A stretch of DNA of 64,000 nucleotides from Megaleporinus macrocephalus. Lineage: Eukaryota; Chordata; Actinopteri; Characiformes; Anostomidae. The translations under genes and the position numbers were made by a program. How positions within the stretch are numbered: the first letter of the stretch is position 1; the number at the start of each line of letters is the position of its first letter. Below the pieces are notes generated by a model. That model ran no database searches. It was not told where the DNA came from and saw nothing but the letters and a program-made list of their open reading frames with translations. The stretch spans positions 23,673,667 to 23,737,666 of the forward strand of contig CM038710.1 of NCBI GenBank assembly GCA_021613375.1. Direction: 5' to 3'. Positions 13,198 to 26,600 of the stretch are shown piece by piece.

Positions 13198-15657
13198 TTT
13201 ATATATGTATTTGGTTCCTAATTTGGTTCCTAATTTACCTAGTTTTATGTATAAAATCTACCAATTTTATATGGTCCCGGTAAAGATTACAGACGGGTAT
13301 TTATAGGAATTGGTATGGAGTCTTTACCAGCAGAACACATCTGATCATATATTGCAGGGAGGGAAAAAAGAATAAATCTGATAAAATAAATTATTTTGTG
13401 TGATGTCATGTAATGCGTATTTCTTTCTATGGGGTAGAAGACTGTAGTTTAAGCCAATTTCTAGGTAATCATCATAAGCAAAGCACTTCAATTAGAAACT
13501 GATCATTCTAATACATAGTATAAAGAAGAAATATTGGATCAGTATTAGCCAATACTACAGGTTTCTATCAATATTGGAAAAAAAATCATCCTAGCATGTA
13601 GACTATAGCCTCTCGATGTTGGTTCCCTCGCTTATCAGACTAAATTTGCACCCCTAGGTCAGGTCCTAGTGTGTTCACCTAGTAAGACCATTTGTTCATA
13701 TAGTGAAACCATAACTAACAGTGGAATCTATGGTAGCTGAAATGGAGAGGGAACCAGTTTATGACTCTCTCATTATTTAATGTTACAGCGTCCCCGTGGC
13801 CTAGTGAAAATTTGATGGTGGTGTTAAGATCCCCCACCAGCCCCTCATAGCTGTAGACATTCAGCATATTCATGTACAAGTGCAAAAAAGAATTAACAAA
13901 TAAAAACATAAGCATAAAAACACAAATAAAATGTATAGATATAAACAAAACCATAAATAACAGCAAAAGTCATAGCCCTGAGTATATGGAACTCTCCAGT
14001 ACATATATGGACAATAAAGATATATGCACAACAACAAGGCACTTAAACACTGATGCATGACGGAGACAAAGTTCTTAATGATCATTTCCCCCGTGCGCTG
14101 CCCTTTGCAGTAAAGCCAAAGACTACCGCGGCCATTTCCTGTCTAGAAATCTGCATACAGTAAAAAGACAAACAGTCCTGTAAATAAAGACGGGTGTCCA
14201 GCAACTGTCTTGCCAGCGACGCGCTTATTGACCGTAGTCAGATGCTCTGCTGATTAAAAATTGATCCCTTTCGAAAAATCTAATCAACAGAACAGGATTC
14301 TTTCATATGTGGAGGGCGCAGCTGCTGACACAGGGGGTGCAGACCTGTTATTAACCCCTGCCCCTCCACATGCATCCTTGTAAAGCCAGCATGCGCGCAC
14401 ACATGCGTGCGCACACACACATACACTTCCTCATGGCCCAGGGCCAGACTCAGGCCCAGACACCTTGAATTATTCAGCAGTCTGGGAGAGAGAAGAGTCT
14501 ACGGCCACCTTGTGTCAATTTATGCGTGCAGAAGGCCAGGCTACTAGCCTTAATGGACCATCCAGGCCCCAAGACTTAGGCCTCCCAAAACAGTGGCCCA
14601 GGGGAGGCGGCTGGGGGACAGCAGGAACAGCTGAGAGAAGGAGAGGCAGAGTTAGCCTTTTAGACCAGGCTAGTGGACTGGGGAGATGTGAGAATGAATT
14701 CATCAGCAGCGTAGTGAGGGTCATGGCAGGTTAATGATGCCACGTGTCTAGACGGACGCTGCTCTTGCCCTCTGCCCGCAAGCCAGCTGGGGGTGGAATA
14801 GGAGCGCTGGGGGTAATACTGCTCTTAATGCCTCACAAGCCATAATAATCATGTTTCAGCCAGTGCTCTTCATGATTCTTCATGCTTTTAGTTAGAATTC
14901 AAAAAGGCTCCTCTGGTTGGATGGTATACCAGAGGCCCATATAGGCTACAATGCCAAGATTTATTCAGATATTTCAAAGGTCGGTGGATGCATATTTTGG
15001 GGGGTGGCAGAACTGAACAAAACACCACAATCCAAGTTCACAAAACATGTTTTAGCATTGACACTTTGAAGCAATATTAAACTTAAGTCATGACATTTAA
15101 ATATCAGTTGACACCACGATACACTGTGGAAAATGCTGAGAAACTGCAATTTACCAAGACTGCTCAGATCTATTAATATCCAGCATTGCAGACCCCCTCG
15201 CCGAGTAAATAACTTAACATTTCAGTCATATATCAAAACCAATTTTCAGATTTAACTCATCTAACTCCTTTAAACAAGCCATACAACGACAGAAAGACTA
15301 AATAAAACTAAATTCTGTGAAATTGTGTCTAACCAACACCTTGCCAGTCTACACTCCCTCATGGGGCCAAATCAGCCCCTCTCAGAGTGCTCTTTGGGTC
15401 TCTGCACAGTCCAAGGTTCATGTTAAAGCCTGAGCTGAATTAATAAGCGCAGAGCTGCCTTTAATCTGTTAAAAACCCAAAGAGTCAAAAGCTTCGCCCA
15501 CACGGCAGCCTGTGATTAGAGACTCCTCATCCAGCACTCAACACTCAACCCGTTATCATTACACAGACAATTACTGCTCCACCAGGGCCACCTCCACCAC
15601 CCCGGCGCATTTAGTAATCACGCCATTCTTCCTGGAAAAGGGGGAATAAGGAGAAGT

Positions 15658-15659
<2 letters not shown>
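13198..15659. other. AT-rich intronic sequence with a Z-DNA-prone tract
   Basis: No gene is seen. At 14,389-14,426 purines and pyrimidines alternate strictly for 38 bases (GCATGCGCGC and following CA/TG units), a classic Z-DNA-prone pattern. Confidence 0.5.

Positions 15660-15688
<29 letters not shown>
15660..15688 (+). repeat. Poly(G) tract of 29 bases
   Basis: 29 consecutive G residues in this assembly. The exact length is likely to be unreliable in sequencing. Confidence 0.9.
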
Positions 15689-18600
15689 TAAGCGGGTGGC
15701 AACGGCATTGTTGTCATGAGACCCATCACCTTGGTGATCCTGGGCCAGAGCTTCCAGCCGAAGCTCAAGGGGAGGACAGGCTGCAAATGGTGAATTCTGA
15801 AATACACTGGAAGTGCTGTCTTATGGCTTGCAGGCAAAGAGCTTATTCGTACACAGTATAAGATTACTTGTAGGACAGTGTATAATGACTTTGACACTTT
15901 CATTATATGAATACAGATGACACTTGAATTTGAGAATGAATTTGATTCTACAGATCTGTGCTGCAACTGTTATCATATACCACTTTCACACACCAAAAAT
16001 TGCTTTGGCAGGTCTAAAAAACTGTCAGCATGTCTAGCTGCTTATATTTCCTTGGTCAAAATACAGGACGTATGCAGTAAAAGAAAGCTTCCTTTTTTAA
16101 TACAAGTCATTGTAACACACTGTAATTAGTAATTATGGCAATTCTGGTTATACAGACAATAAATAAAGATACTAAGTTGATCACAGTACATAGACTATTA
16201 CAGTAATTATTATTTTGTACTTATTTTGCAATGATTTCATAAACGTTCTCTTTTGCTTCTGCTCCTTTGCTGTATTCTGCATATCAAGCAGATCTCCGAG
16301 CAGTGGTGGAGAGGTCACTGTGCTCTTAATCCTTGACATAAACAGTGATTGCAAATTGCTTGTCTATTGTCCCTCGTAGAAACTATGAAAAAGTTCCATG
16401 TGGCCAAGATTGTTTACCTACTGCCACTTTAACACTTTGAACATGTAGTATAATACCAAAACAAAAATGGCTTTAATCACAATTCCTCATTTGCCATTTT
16501 AATAATCCATAAATGTCTTAGACGTTGATTCTTCACTGTAAATCTGTTTCATGGTTTTTCTGTAAGAATCTAAGGCTGTGTTTTCCTTTTTCCAGAAAAC
16601 CAAGAATTCCACCATTTTTATTTTGACCATATTCAGAGGGGGTGAAATTCTGATATCTAGATTTTACTGTGGCCACCAAGAAGCCCAAATCATCTACAAA
16701 TGAAGCCATTCCTAGATGCAGATGTCTGCCACAGCAAATACATTAATCACTATACATGCTGGACAGACACATTTTGAAATCTCAGACATATCAAGGTCAA
16801 GCCCCTTCAAAAGTAGAGAGAGCCACATGAGTCAGATGAAGTGAAATAGCTTTGGCCTCAGATAAATGGTGCCTACACACACACACACACACACACGCAA
16901 ACAGACGCAGAGCCTCCCTGACTGGCAGTACCCACACCCCTCCACTCTGGCCAGTATGTAAGTTCCAAGAGAGGAAATGCTTAATTTGCATCCGATGGCG
17001 GGTGCCATAACTGTTAAGGTCAACAGTCTCTGCAGCGATTGAGCCGAAACCAAGGGCAGGCAGCCCGGGCGGCAGAGGGGAGGCGCACACCTCCTTCGCC
17101 CATTTGCACAATGCAATTTCCCCCACCTCTTTCCGTCAAGGTGACTGTGCACATAACTCAAACATCAGCGGCTGGGCCAATTCAGATTGGCCGTGTCATA
17201 GCAAAAGGACAAGAGAAGAAGAGGGTACGAGCACAAATGAAAAAGGTACCATTCAAATGTACAGCATATAACATGCCCAACACTGATTTAGTATTTCAAT
17301 AAGCACCGCTTTGGATGTATCCTTCAGACAGGGACAGCTGAGTAAGCGCATGACTAATGTTAGCACGGCCGATGATACGAAAGAGAGCAGTGAAGAGGAA
17401 ACGCTCAAGGTCCTATGCGCGCACACACACACACAAAGCACTTCACACATCTCATTCACCATGTCTGGTACATTATCAGCATAGCAACTAACACCTCCCA
17501 AACACTGACAAGGCTAAAAAGTTTAACCAGAGGTTAGGACTTACGGAAAAAGCAGACTTTCACCTCAGTCCTAGAGGATAGAAGTTACTGTAGTGAGCAG
17601 ATGGGCGCAGCAGGCTCTGCCAACAATATTTCAAAGAGACCCGCTCAGACTATTAGCAGTCCTAGAAATGGAACGGAGCTCCTCAGAAGGCTGATATGAA
17701 ATGAATATAGAGGTGAGGAGTATGGGGTTGGATAAAGATGCCTCTTGTGGCGCTTTGATCATTAATCTGGGAAGTGCTCAAGGACACAGTAGAGAGCACT
17801 GTAGTAGATACAGGAACATTTGGTGACCTATGTGTCATTAAAGCCAAGGTAATACATGGAAAATAGCCAATTTACATACTAACCTATACATATACAGTGC
17901 AAAAGCTTGAGGGACATGGGGACATTATATTTAAAAAGCTATTATTCCAGATATTAAGCTTTCATTTGCTCAGCAAATCACAATATTTTTTAAATATTTA
18001 AAAAATGTAATACCGTAAGTAGTGTTTCTACATATATCAATGTGTTTATTTAACCCTTTCCAAGCTTCTCCCTGTGGCAACCGAGTATTATCTACAGTTA
18101 TCAATTACCTGCTTTGACTACTCAGTTCTTTATTAAGCTAAATCAAGATTGCTGGTGAATAAATTAAATAAATTCATGCAATGTCTTACAAGATAATATC
18201 TACTTCTCTCAAAATTAGACATTTATGCTACTTTTACTGTATTTATGCTTATTATCTGTTCTAATGATATCCAGTGTTCTTACTGTTAAAAAAAATACAC
18301 TGACTGCTAAGATAAAGGCTTCTAAACAATGAGTTTAGATGCCTCAGACTTTTGTACAGTAGAATATAGCACACAGGCTATGTTGAACATCAAGTAGTTT
18401 CCACATTAGTCAACTGGCACCAAAGTGATAAACGGCCAAAGCTGAACTTTCAACGTTGAACTTTGGGTTTATACATTCATCCAGTCATGGTTTGAAAGGC
18501 AAATTGTATTTTCACGAAATTGATTTCTCCATATTGATTTCACAGAAGCATTTCATGCAGTACAGTCATCTGCAACACCATCATCGGTCATCCCTCTACT

Positions 18601-18830
18601 ACAACCAAACTGGGGCAAGTATCACATTAGGGCACAATGACCTCCAACTTGGCAGGAAACAAACTCTGTCTGAGAGGTAGAGCTACTTGCTACCTCCTTT
18701 TTCCAGCCCAGATAATCAACAAAGAGACTCATGACACGCTAGAGCTACACGCCACATCCGTTTACTCCGCACAGATTATCACCAAAAAACTCAACTGTCA
18801 CAAAATTCACAGTGAATCATTTCAGAGCGT
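15689..18830. other. Intronic sequence with two CA microsatellites
   Basis: CA repeats at 16,875-16,896 and 17,418-17,436. The rest is AT-rich unique-looking DNA with no exon recognised. Confidence 0.5.
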
Positions 18831-18837
18831 AAAAGTA

Positions 18838-18865
18838 AAAAAAAAAAAGAAAAAGAAAAAAAAAA
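18838..18865 (+). repeat. A-rich simple repeat
   Basis: A-homopolymers interrupted by single G residues. Confidence 0.8.
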
Positions 18866-19139
18866 GCAGGCTGATCCCAAAGGCCCTCGCTCGGCAGTCC
18901 CTGCAGTGGAGCCATGGGTAACCCGAACAGCAGTTCTCAGCCTGCTTCAGCGCGAGAGGCCACTCACAGCGACAGAGAGAGTGAAGAGCAGGGCCCCGAG
19001 TGAGTCGCCGTGACGACACTCGCCCTCACATTTACACCCCGCTGCTCGAGCCTCGGGGGGAAAGAGTGCGGCTCCTGCCCTCTTCAGCGAGGCCTGCAGC
19101 ACCGTATTACTAAACCTGCTGCTCTCGGTGGGGTACGGA

Positions 19140-19290
19140 GGGAGTGAGAGAGAAAGGAGATAGAGAGGAAGGGATAAAGAGAAACGAGAGAGAGAGAGAG
19201 AGAGAGCAAGACAGAGAGAGAGAGAGAGGGTGAGCAAGTGAGTGAGTGAGAGAGCGCAAGCAAAGGAGAGAGAGAAAGAGAGGGGGTCCC
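19140..19290 (+). repeat. GA-rich low-complexity region
   Basis: Long GA/GAGA tracts with a purine-only bias, including (GA)n at about 19,188-19,206 and 19,214-19,228. The frames read through it give Ser/Leu-repeat peptides that are artefacts. Confidence 0.85.
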
Positions 19291-19479
19291 CAGAGGGCTG
19301 AACAATCAGACAATTTCAAGATCACGAAGCATTAAACCAATCCCGGCAGGGTACACTAATTAAACAGCCGAGCCCGGCACCACCAACCAATCCCCACAGA
19401 GCAATTAAATCCATCCCCTCTAAAACACTGTGGAACCTGTCTGGGGAAAACTGGAGAAGAGCGCGCGAGCGAGACAGAG

Positions 19480-19560
19480 CGATAGAGAGAGAGAGAGAGA
19501 GAGAGAGGGCGAGGGGAGGGAAAAAAATCATAAAATTCATCTGGAGAGAGGGGGAAAGAG
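19480..19560 (+). repeat. GA microsatellite and purine tract
   Basis: (GA)n around 19,484-19,508 followed by GGGA/AAA purine runs. Confidence 0.85.
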
Positions 19561-21139
19561 GGGGAATGCAGTAAGCTACTAACAAGGGGATTTGAATGGG
19601 AACGTTTCAATTCAACGCTTTGTTCTTCCTGTCTTTATTTTTTTAATTACTCGAGTCAAAATGCCTGAACAAACCCCCCCCACCCCCCACCACCACCACC
19701 GCTTTGGGGGCGGGGGGCTGACACTACATTATCATGCAAAACCTGTGACCCTCTCGATCTGGGGGGTGGGGGTGGTGGTTGGGGAGAATGCATATTTAAT
19801 TTATATTAAAGAGTTCAGCAACCACCAGGAGAAGCATAACCATCATTTAAGCTTCGCAATGTATTAACAGAGCTGTTACAAACACGCAAATCCGACTAAT
19901 GTTGGTAAATCACGAGTAAAACCAAAACCTGACGGTGATCGATGTTGCAAAAACTCACATTTGACGCAAGACTCAACAACTGATCATACAGAAAGATGGC
20001 CCTGGTCCTGTAGCACATGAGACCAGCACATCTGTACTAACCCAGCTCCTAACACTACAGCCCTGAGCACAGTGCCACTGCCGTCACAGGAAGATTCCAT
20101 TGATCATTTTCATCTCAAAACACTGCAAATCGATGAGCTGTTTAACATAATTAAGCGGCATTCTCTCTGGAACTCCATAACAATGTAGGAACCACAAGTG
20201 GACACTCGAACTAGGCGTGAGAGCAGCACTCTCATCAGTTTTTTTTATTTGTTTGTTTACTTGCCTCAATTAGCAAAGGCAGTGGCTTGGTAACCATTTA
20301 ACTCACCCTAGGTCTTTGCACAGGTCTCTGTATATTAATACTCTGCAGAGTTCGATTAAGTCATTAGGTGAATTGATCCAACATTTATGTCCCTAAGTCG
20401 AAGATTACATGACTTGATTCGTACTTCCAATGATCTGCATAATTTCTACACAGAATAATTGTTTTGACCAAACTACAACGCAGAAGGTAAATTAACCTGT
20501 CCATCATAAATGGATTATAAATAAGTTTGAAATAAATTCTCTTAAGCATGCTACTCCTGTAGCTAATACTGTGATCATCAATATTTTTGATATTTCATGA
20601 TACTATATCGATCATCAAAAACATGAGTTTAAATGAATAGTTAATATGCACAGACGTATCAACCTACAGCCACTTCAACTGTTAGACTCTTCCATTCCAA
20701 CAAAAGCAAGTAGCATAAGGGCACACCACTAATATTAGCATTTGCAAACCTATGCATATGGTAATGTGTTTATTAATACTATGACAGTTTTCTTAATAGT
20801 AAATGAAATAAAAATAATAAAAAAATATCACCATATATTGAACCGCAACCTCTGTGCAATGATACATATACTCAGGTTCTTGCCAATGCACAGCCTTAGC
20901 AGCTACACACAACGAAGATATTTACTAGAGCACTATAAATGCAATTTAGTATAGTCTTCTAACTCACAGTATACATTTGTCTTAGTATTTGTTACGTTTT
21001 TGATTGTGAGGAAGAGGGAACCCACAAAGATCTGTTATTAACCTTGCAAGTTGTTTAGACTGTGTGGATTTGTGTAGGCACATCCTTGCTGTGCTCAGAC
21101 AATGCACATTTGCTTTTGCCTGACGGGTCATTGCTGTAA
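19561..21139. other. Intronic sequence, nothing recognised
   Basis: Contains C-rich and G-rich runs at 19,674-19,725 and 19,760-19,782. Otherwise it is unique-looking, increasingly AT-rich DNA without exon signals. Confidence 0.4.
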
Positions 21140-21780
21140 CCGCTAGGGCTTCATATTGGTAAGAACCAATGTATCATGGCACAGGGGTTATGATTCAATA
21201 TATTGCGATACTGCAAGCAAAGTTTTATATTGCAATTTTTTTAGAATCCAAGTATAAAAATACACCACTATATCATCTCTTTCTGAAGAAAAACATGTAT
21301 CTCCAAAATTGCAACTTTACAGAAGGGGACTACAATCTACTTTACTTTCAACGTAAGTCAATGGAGGTTATTTTGGAGCACTGCTACTGGTCCATTCCAG
21401 CATGATTTTTTTTTCACAATGTAAACAGCAGCTGTTTTGTTGAAATGACGTAGAAAAGTAAAAATTGACAAAAACAGAGAAAGATGTTTTTCTTTGGACA
21501 GTGACGATATACATAGATTTCCTAATGCTAATGCTACCGGTGCATCTTTACGCTACTTGTTAATGTCAGAGAAGAGTCTAAGGACTGAAAATGTATTACA
21601 GCACTGCCATCTTGTGGTCAAAGGCTTAATCACAACGCGCAATGATTCACTGCTTGCCAAGAATGTTTTAATGTAAACTATTTATTGCAAACCGCTACTG
21701 TGTTTTTGAAAATCGATACAATATCACAAAACATACTATCGCAATATTCAATATTTCTATATTTTCTTACACCTCCACAC
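21140..21780. mobile_element. Probable non-autonomous DNA transposon relic
   Basis: The right end, read in reverse, begins GGAGGTGTAAGAAAATAT and runs into clustered CGATA/TATTG motifs. The left part carries the matching GATTCAATATATTGCGATAC style. This layout is common in fish DNA-transposon ends. The superfamily and exact borders are uncertain. Confidence 0.4.
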
Positions 21781-23440
21781 TGCCATGTGTAATTCGCAGG
21801 ACATTTAACTTTTCTCCCCATTGCTGTGAGCCATCTTCTCACTGTTTGGTATCCCACAATCCCTCACAGATGTTCTTTGCCTACTCCACTTAGAAAATGA
21901 CAGGGGCAAATTTTGCAAGTGCAGTGGATGCTTAGTGTTAGACACAAAGTAACCAAAACAGCTTGGTTAATTCCAAGGGGATTAGAGGTGTGAAAATGGT
22001 CATGTAAAAACTGATTACAAATGTTGTTTTAAACCTGAACCCACACAAAAGGCTCAAGTTAACATCAGGGAAAATAAACATACATACAAGTCAAATGTAA
22101 CATATGGGCCTTATAAAACCTGAAGCTCACACTGTGCTGGCCAAATGAACACATGAGGACATTTCTGTAGCTCTCTTTTAGCCACAGTCTCGATGTGAAC
22201 ATCATTATTTAAGTGTCAACTGGCCAAACTGACATTTGAAATTTGTAAATGAAGAATGTGTAATAAAATGAATTAAATAAAATGTTACATGAAAGTAACA
22301 GCCAACTGACTATTAAGCCCAATGAGTTATGCATAATTACACTACAACAGCATTCAAATACAGCACAATGCACTTACCTGGCTTGCATTATTTACATCAC
22401 AAAACTGCAAAGCAGATCAGCCATAATAAAAATAACACATTGGCTACAGTCCTGGTCAATTGTACTCATACATCCCTATACATTACTACGTCTAATGACT
22501 CACTAAGAGCTACTAAGCAGTGCACCACTGTGTTTCTACAAACCTTACTAACCAAGACTGTCCAGTTCAAAAGCTATAGACAGTCCATGGGCCTGCTTAG
22601 CAGAGAGCAATATGAGGAAGTCATCAGCTTTCATTAACTCTACTGTCATGGCTGCAGTACATGCAATACTGAACACAACAACTAAGATATGTCTGACAGA
22701 TCATACAAGACATCATTTTCAGCACAAATATATATGTTGTATCATGAAAAACATGCCAACTGAGCCGATGCTTGTATATGATCATTACGTTAATGCAAAG
22801 CTATTACAATAAATCATCCAGTGTGTGATTTTGAGGCTTTGTTCAACCGCTCAAACGACAGAAACCGATTACTCAAAGTGAAGAGGAAAGTGTGTAAATC
22901 TCAAAGATCTGCCACATAGATATACTTCCATTTCCTCGCTATTAAAAATGATGAACTGCTTATGATGGCTCTGCTCACTTTCAGAATCTTCCACTGTCAG
23001 AGACGAACGGAGTAATTAATTACACAAGACGCACAACAAAAGGAAGTCTAATAAACCACTGTGAAACTGCCTGTTTAGTCTATAATTAGACCTACGTGTC
23101 ACCATCTCAGATCAAGAAATTGGAATGTTTCCACACTGTATGTGGGAATTTATTTATGAGACTGTTGATAGATTACAATGAGGCACATGAATATGAAACA
23201 AAATAAAGAAGGCTGAGCTCGTCATACATTTCTAGCACCTTAAACCATGACAAAATAACCATGAAACACAAATCTAGGAAGCGCTCGAATAAATGTTTCA
23301 ATGATCTCTCAGACCCACTTCACAGCGGAGGAGCATAAAATAGGGAATTTGCATTTAAATATAATATATAGAGTATCATCGTAAAGGGGGAGGAAGGCAT
23401 GGTGCTGTTCCACTTCATAGTAGTGGAATAAACACTATGT
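21781..23440. other. AT-rich intronic sequence, nothing recognised
   Basis: No coding exon, RNA gene or clear repeat family was recognised. Confidence 0.4.
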
Positions 23441-23462
23441 GAGCGCACACATGCGTGCTCGT

Positions 23463-23493
<31 letters not shown>
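23436..23493 (+). repeat. CA microsatellite with a Z-DNA-prone lead-in
   Basis: (CA)n from 23,463 to 23,493, preceded by GCGCACACATGCGTGC. The same 16 bases also occur in the tract at 14,389-14,426. Confidence 0.85.
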
Positions 23494-23496
<3 letters not shown>

Positions 23497-23589
23497 AGGG
23501 GGTCTCCTTTTATCCCTGAAGGGCAGAATGGACAATAGGGAGCTGAATTACGCCGACTGAAGCACTGCCTGATATGAGAGAGGCAGAGA

Positions 23590-23642
23590 GCAGAGCAGGA
23601 GAATGAGGGAGAGAGAAAGAGAGAGAGAGAAAGAAGAATGGA
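23590..23642 (+). repeat. GA-rich microsatellite
   Basis: Imperfect GA tract with AAAG interruptions. Confidence 0.8.
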
Positions 23643-26600
23643 GGGATTCAATAAGGGCTCTGTAAAATGAACAAGAAAGGCTGGTGCTCAATACGTCTGC
23701 CATCAGACAGTCAAAACAAATAAAGAGGGCCGCTGTACAGGTACACAGCTCAATATGGCCTCACTGGGCCGAGCTCTGGCTGCCAACAGGGGAGAGGAGA
23801 CACAGCTTTATACTCATACAGATGAGCCATTAGCTCTCTCCCTCAGTCGTTCCTCTTCGAAATGAAGGTTTACAGGGACGCTGTTCGGGTTGACGTGGAC
23901 GCTGAGAGCCAGGACTGCTACATGGAAAGCCCCTGCTCCTGTAGACTAATGCGTCCCCAAAGTTTTGTTAAAGGCTCGTTATTTACCCCAGCGCCGAGCC
24001 CAACGCGGCCCCCAGGAGCGTCAGGGAACAAGGTATTAATATGAAAATGCTGAGAGTCATTGCCACAAAGCACTATCGCGCTTGGTGCGGATCAATAGTG
24101 AAAAATTGAGGATCTATGCATCTGGGACGTTGTTAGGGATTTCGAAAGGGAACCGGCTTAAGCTGAAGGTGCACGTCATGGTTATGCATCGATGGTGGCG
24201 GTAAGTGTAGCTCTCATGTGTAGAAAGGGTCAGTAACGAAGCATGAAGGTCAACATCGTGTTTCGTCGGTGCAGTCGCACCCGCTCGCCGCTCTCGTGTC
24301 TTATCCGTGTTACCTCGATTCAGAGCTCGCGGCGGGCCTGCGAATACATGGCCGCAAAATCACGTCAGGCACATTAAGGGCGCCGCTGGCTTTGTGCAAG
24401 GGAAAGCATAAACCGCTGTCATTACAAAAAAGATCACAGCCGTATCAAAGCAGCCGTGTTTATCCTGGAACAGTGGGTGTGAATGGAAGAAAATGACTCT
24501 GGACAGGTATGAAAATCAAACCCCAGGAGGGTCACAGTGATTAAGCCGACGTTTTATGACAGACCTGCTCTCTCCTCTATGAATAGTCACCCGTCGCTGT
24601 GCGGAGAAGAAGGAGGGGGGGGCGGTTTATCATTCCGCTCCTCATGCTGAAGTATCTGCTTTGAAGTCTTGAGCACTAATTCTACAGAGGAAGGTTAAAC
24701 TGCTTAAAGCTTGAGTCAGTTTCACTTCCCCTCTAATGTTGTCAGCAAAGCTGGAGAATGTGACTCCTGGATCTCACAACTCAATTTGCTCACACTGTAA
24801 AGGCTTTTTCTCTGCCTTTTCTTCTCCCTTTTGTTTCCATGGCTGGAGAACATGGCGAAAAGGAAAGGGCATCATCGCACAAGCATGGTGGACAAGAGAT
24901 TGTCCTAGATCGCATACATCTGCACATTCAAACCCAAGAGATAAGCATGTATGGGGATGCCTCTTTATTCAAATGGTAATTTTACAGAAACTGATTCAAG
25001 CCCTAAGGCCTAAACTTGATCCTGTCACATCGCCATCCTTCTTGGATCTGCCTTGTGGAGCAACACTTTACATGCCAGACAGCCATGTACGCATTCGGTA
25101 TGCCTTTGTAGATACCACAATTAATAATATGTGGATTATCTGTGACTGGCTACAGGGCCTGATTGTTGTGCATTACTGCGCGAATTCTCTGCGGTGCTGT
25201 TATGCTACTGGTTTGTCTCTCAGGGCGCTTTCCACTTAATGTTGTTGAGGGTATCCAAGGTTTCCTCTCAGCAACTGCACTGGTTCTTTCATCATCGCAA
25301 ATCCCAACCGCCCTGCAGAATATCTCAAAACCATTCCGGATGCGGCGCATTTCAAGAACAACAATAACAACAATAAACACAGATCCACTCCACCATGAAC
25401 GAGTGCAAAGTTGAAACGGGGTCTTTTTCACGGCCAATTTGAGCCGGTTGGGGAAAAGCTCTTGGCAAAGCTTACAAAAAGGCGCCTGGCTACGGCTCCA
25501 CGCTCGCAAACGGCACAGAGATGGCACCATTTGGCAACGCTGCTGCCACTTGCTGCGGATTAAAGCTGACATGCAAAGGCCTGAGTCATGCAGAGTGTGG
25601 CACAATCACAGCTTTGTGTTTCTGATCTCATTCACGTCGCCTCAGAGAAACTGGACCCCACACACACACCAGAAACAAAGCAAAATGACCAAGACATCCT
25701 GTTGTCAGACTACGGAAAGTCCAGTAAAGCAGGCCCTTGTTTTAGTGTGAGAAAGAATTAAGACTGGAAAGGCAAAATAAATTAGTTCTAGGATCCAGTA
25801 TAACAAGCAATATGTTATCTGTACAGTGACTTGCCTGTTTTTCTATTTTTTTATTACCATCAAATAATTAGTCATTGTTATAAACCAGTAATTAAATACT
25901 TAAAACAACCAACTAACAGATATTACCACAAATAATACAGCTTCTACTGGCTTAAAGCAGTGCACAAGTGACTTGGAGGAGAACCCGCATAAGAGGACAA
26001 CATGACACAGTGCAGAGTGTGTTATACATGCAGACTCATTTTCGTTAAGCGCACGCTATGGCCGTCTATGACACTCTCCACACTATTCATCATCCCGTAC
26101 AAAAGGATGGAGTAAGCCTGTTCCCTACTGGCCGGGACCTGTGTTCAGGCCCGGCAGCGCCTAGCAGGACCTTCTTGACCTGTCCTTTCCATGGGCGCCC
26201 ATGGAAATGCCATCTGGCTGGTGTGAATGATTACCACGGCAACGGCCGAGTGACCAGAGAGCAGCGGGAACCAAGGTCACAGAACCTGTTTTCTCTCCAT
26301 TTCTGTGTCATCTCTTTTATGAGGTATAAACCCCACAAGTTCCTTTGCCTGTGACGCCTTCTCATTGAGACAGATTGTTTAGTGTAAAAAAAGAATAATC
26401 GGAGAACAACAGTTACTCAGCTTTAATCAAATAATCTCTACTCTTAGCTGAGATGGACAGAACTAAATTTTATGGGTTATTTCATTCTACTGTATAGCTG
26501 CATGTTTTTAAGTCATTAGTTAATAGAAAAATGACACAGAAGCACAGGAGCATTTACAACTTTACTGTTTCAACAGCAGATATAAGTATCTTCATTATAG

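Noticed and set aside
12721..13200. Closely spaced repeats that might suggest a CRISPR-like array
   Set aside because: They are separate eukaryotic microsatellites (CA, CTAT, CT/TA/GA) without unique spacers; CRISPR arrays are not expected in a fish genome.
15571..15966. 131-residue minus-strand frame
   Set aside because: It runs through the poly(G)/poly(C) tract, giving a poly-proline stretch, and has no similarity I recognise.
18947..19610. Several minus-strand frames rich in Ser and Leu
   Set aside because: They are translations of GA/CT simple repeats.
24736..25750. Long overlapping frames (167 aa plus strand, 151 aa minus strand, 103 aa plus strand)
   Set aside because: They overlap on opposite strands, show no recognisable family, no codon-like bias visible by eye and no supporting splice or poly(A) signals. 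Chance stop depletion in less AT-rich DNA is enough.
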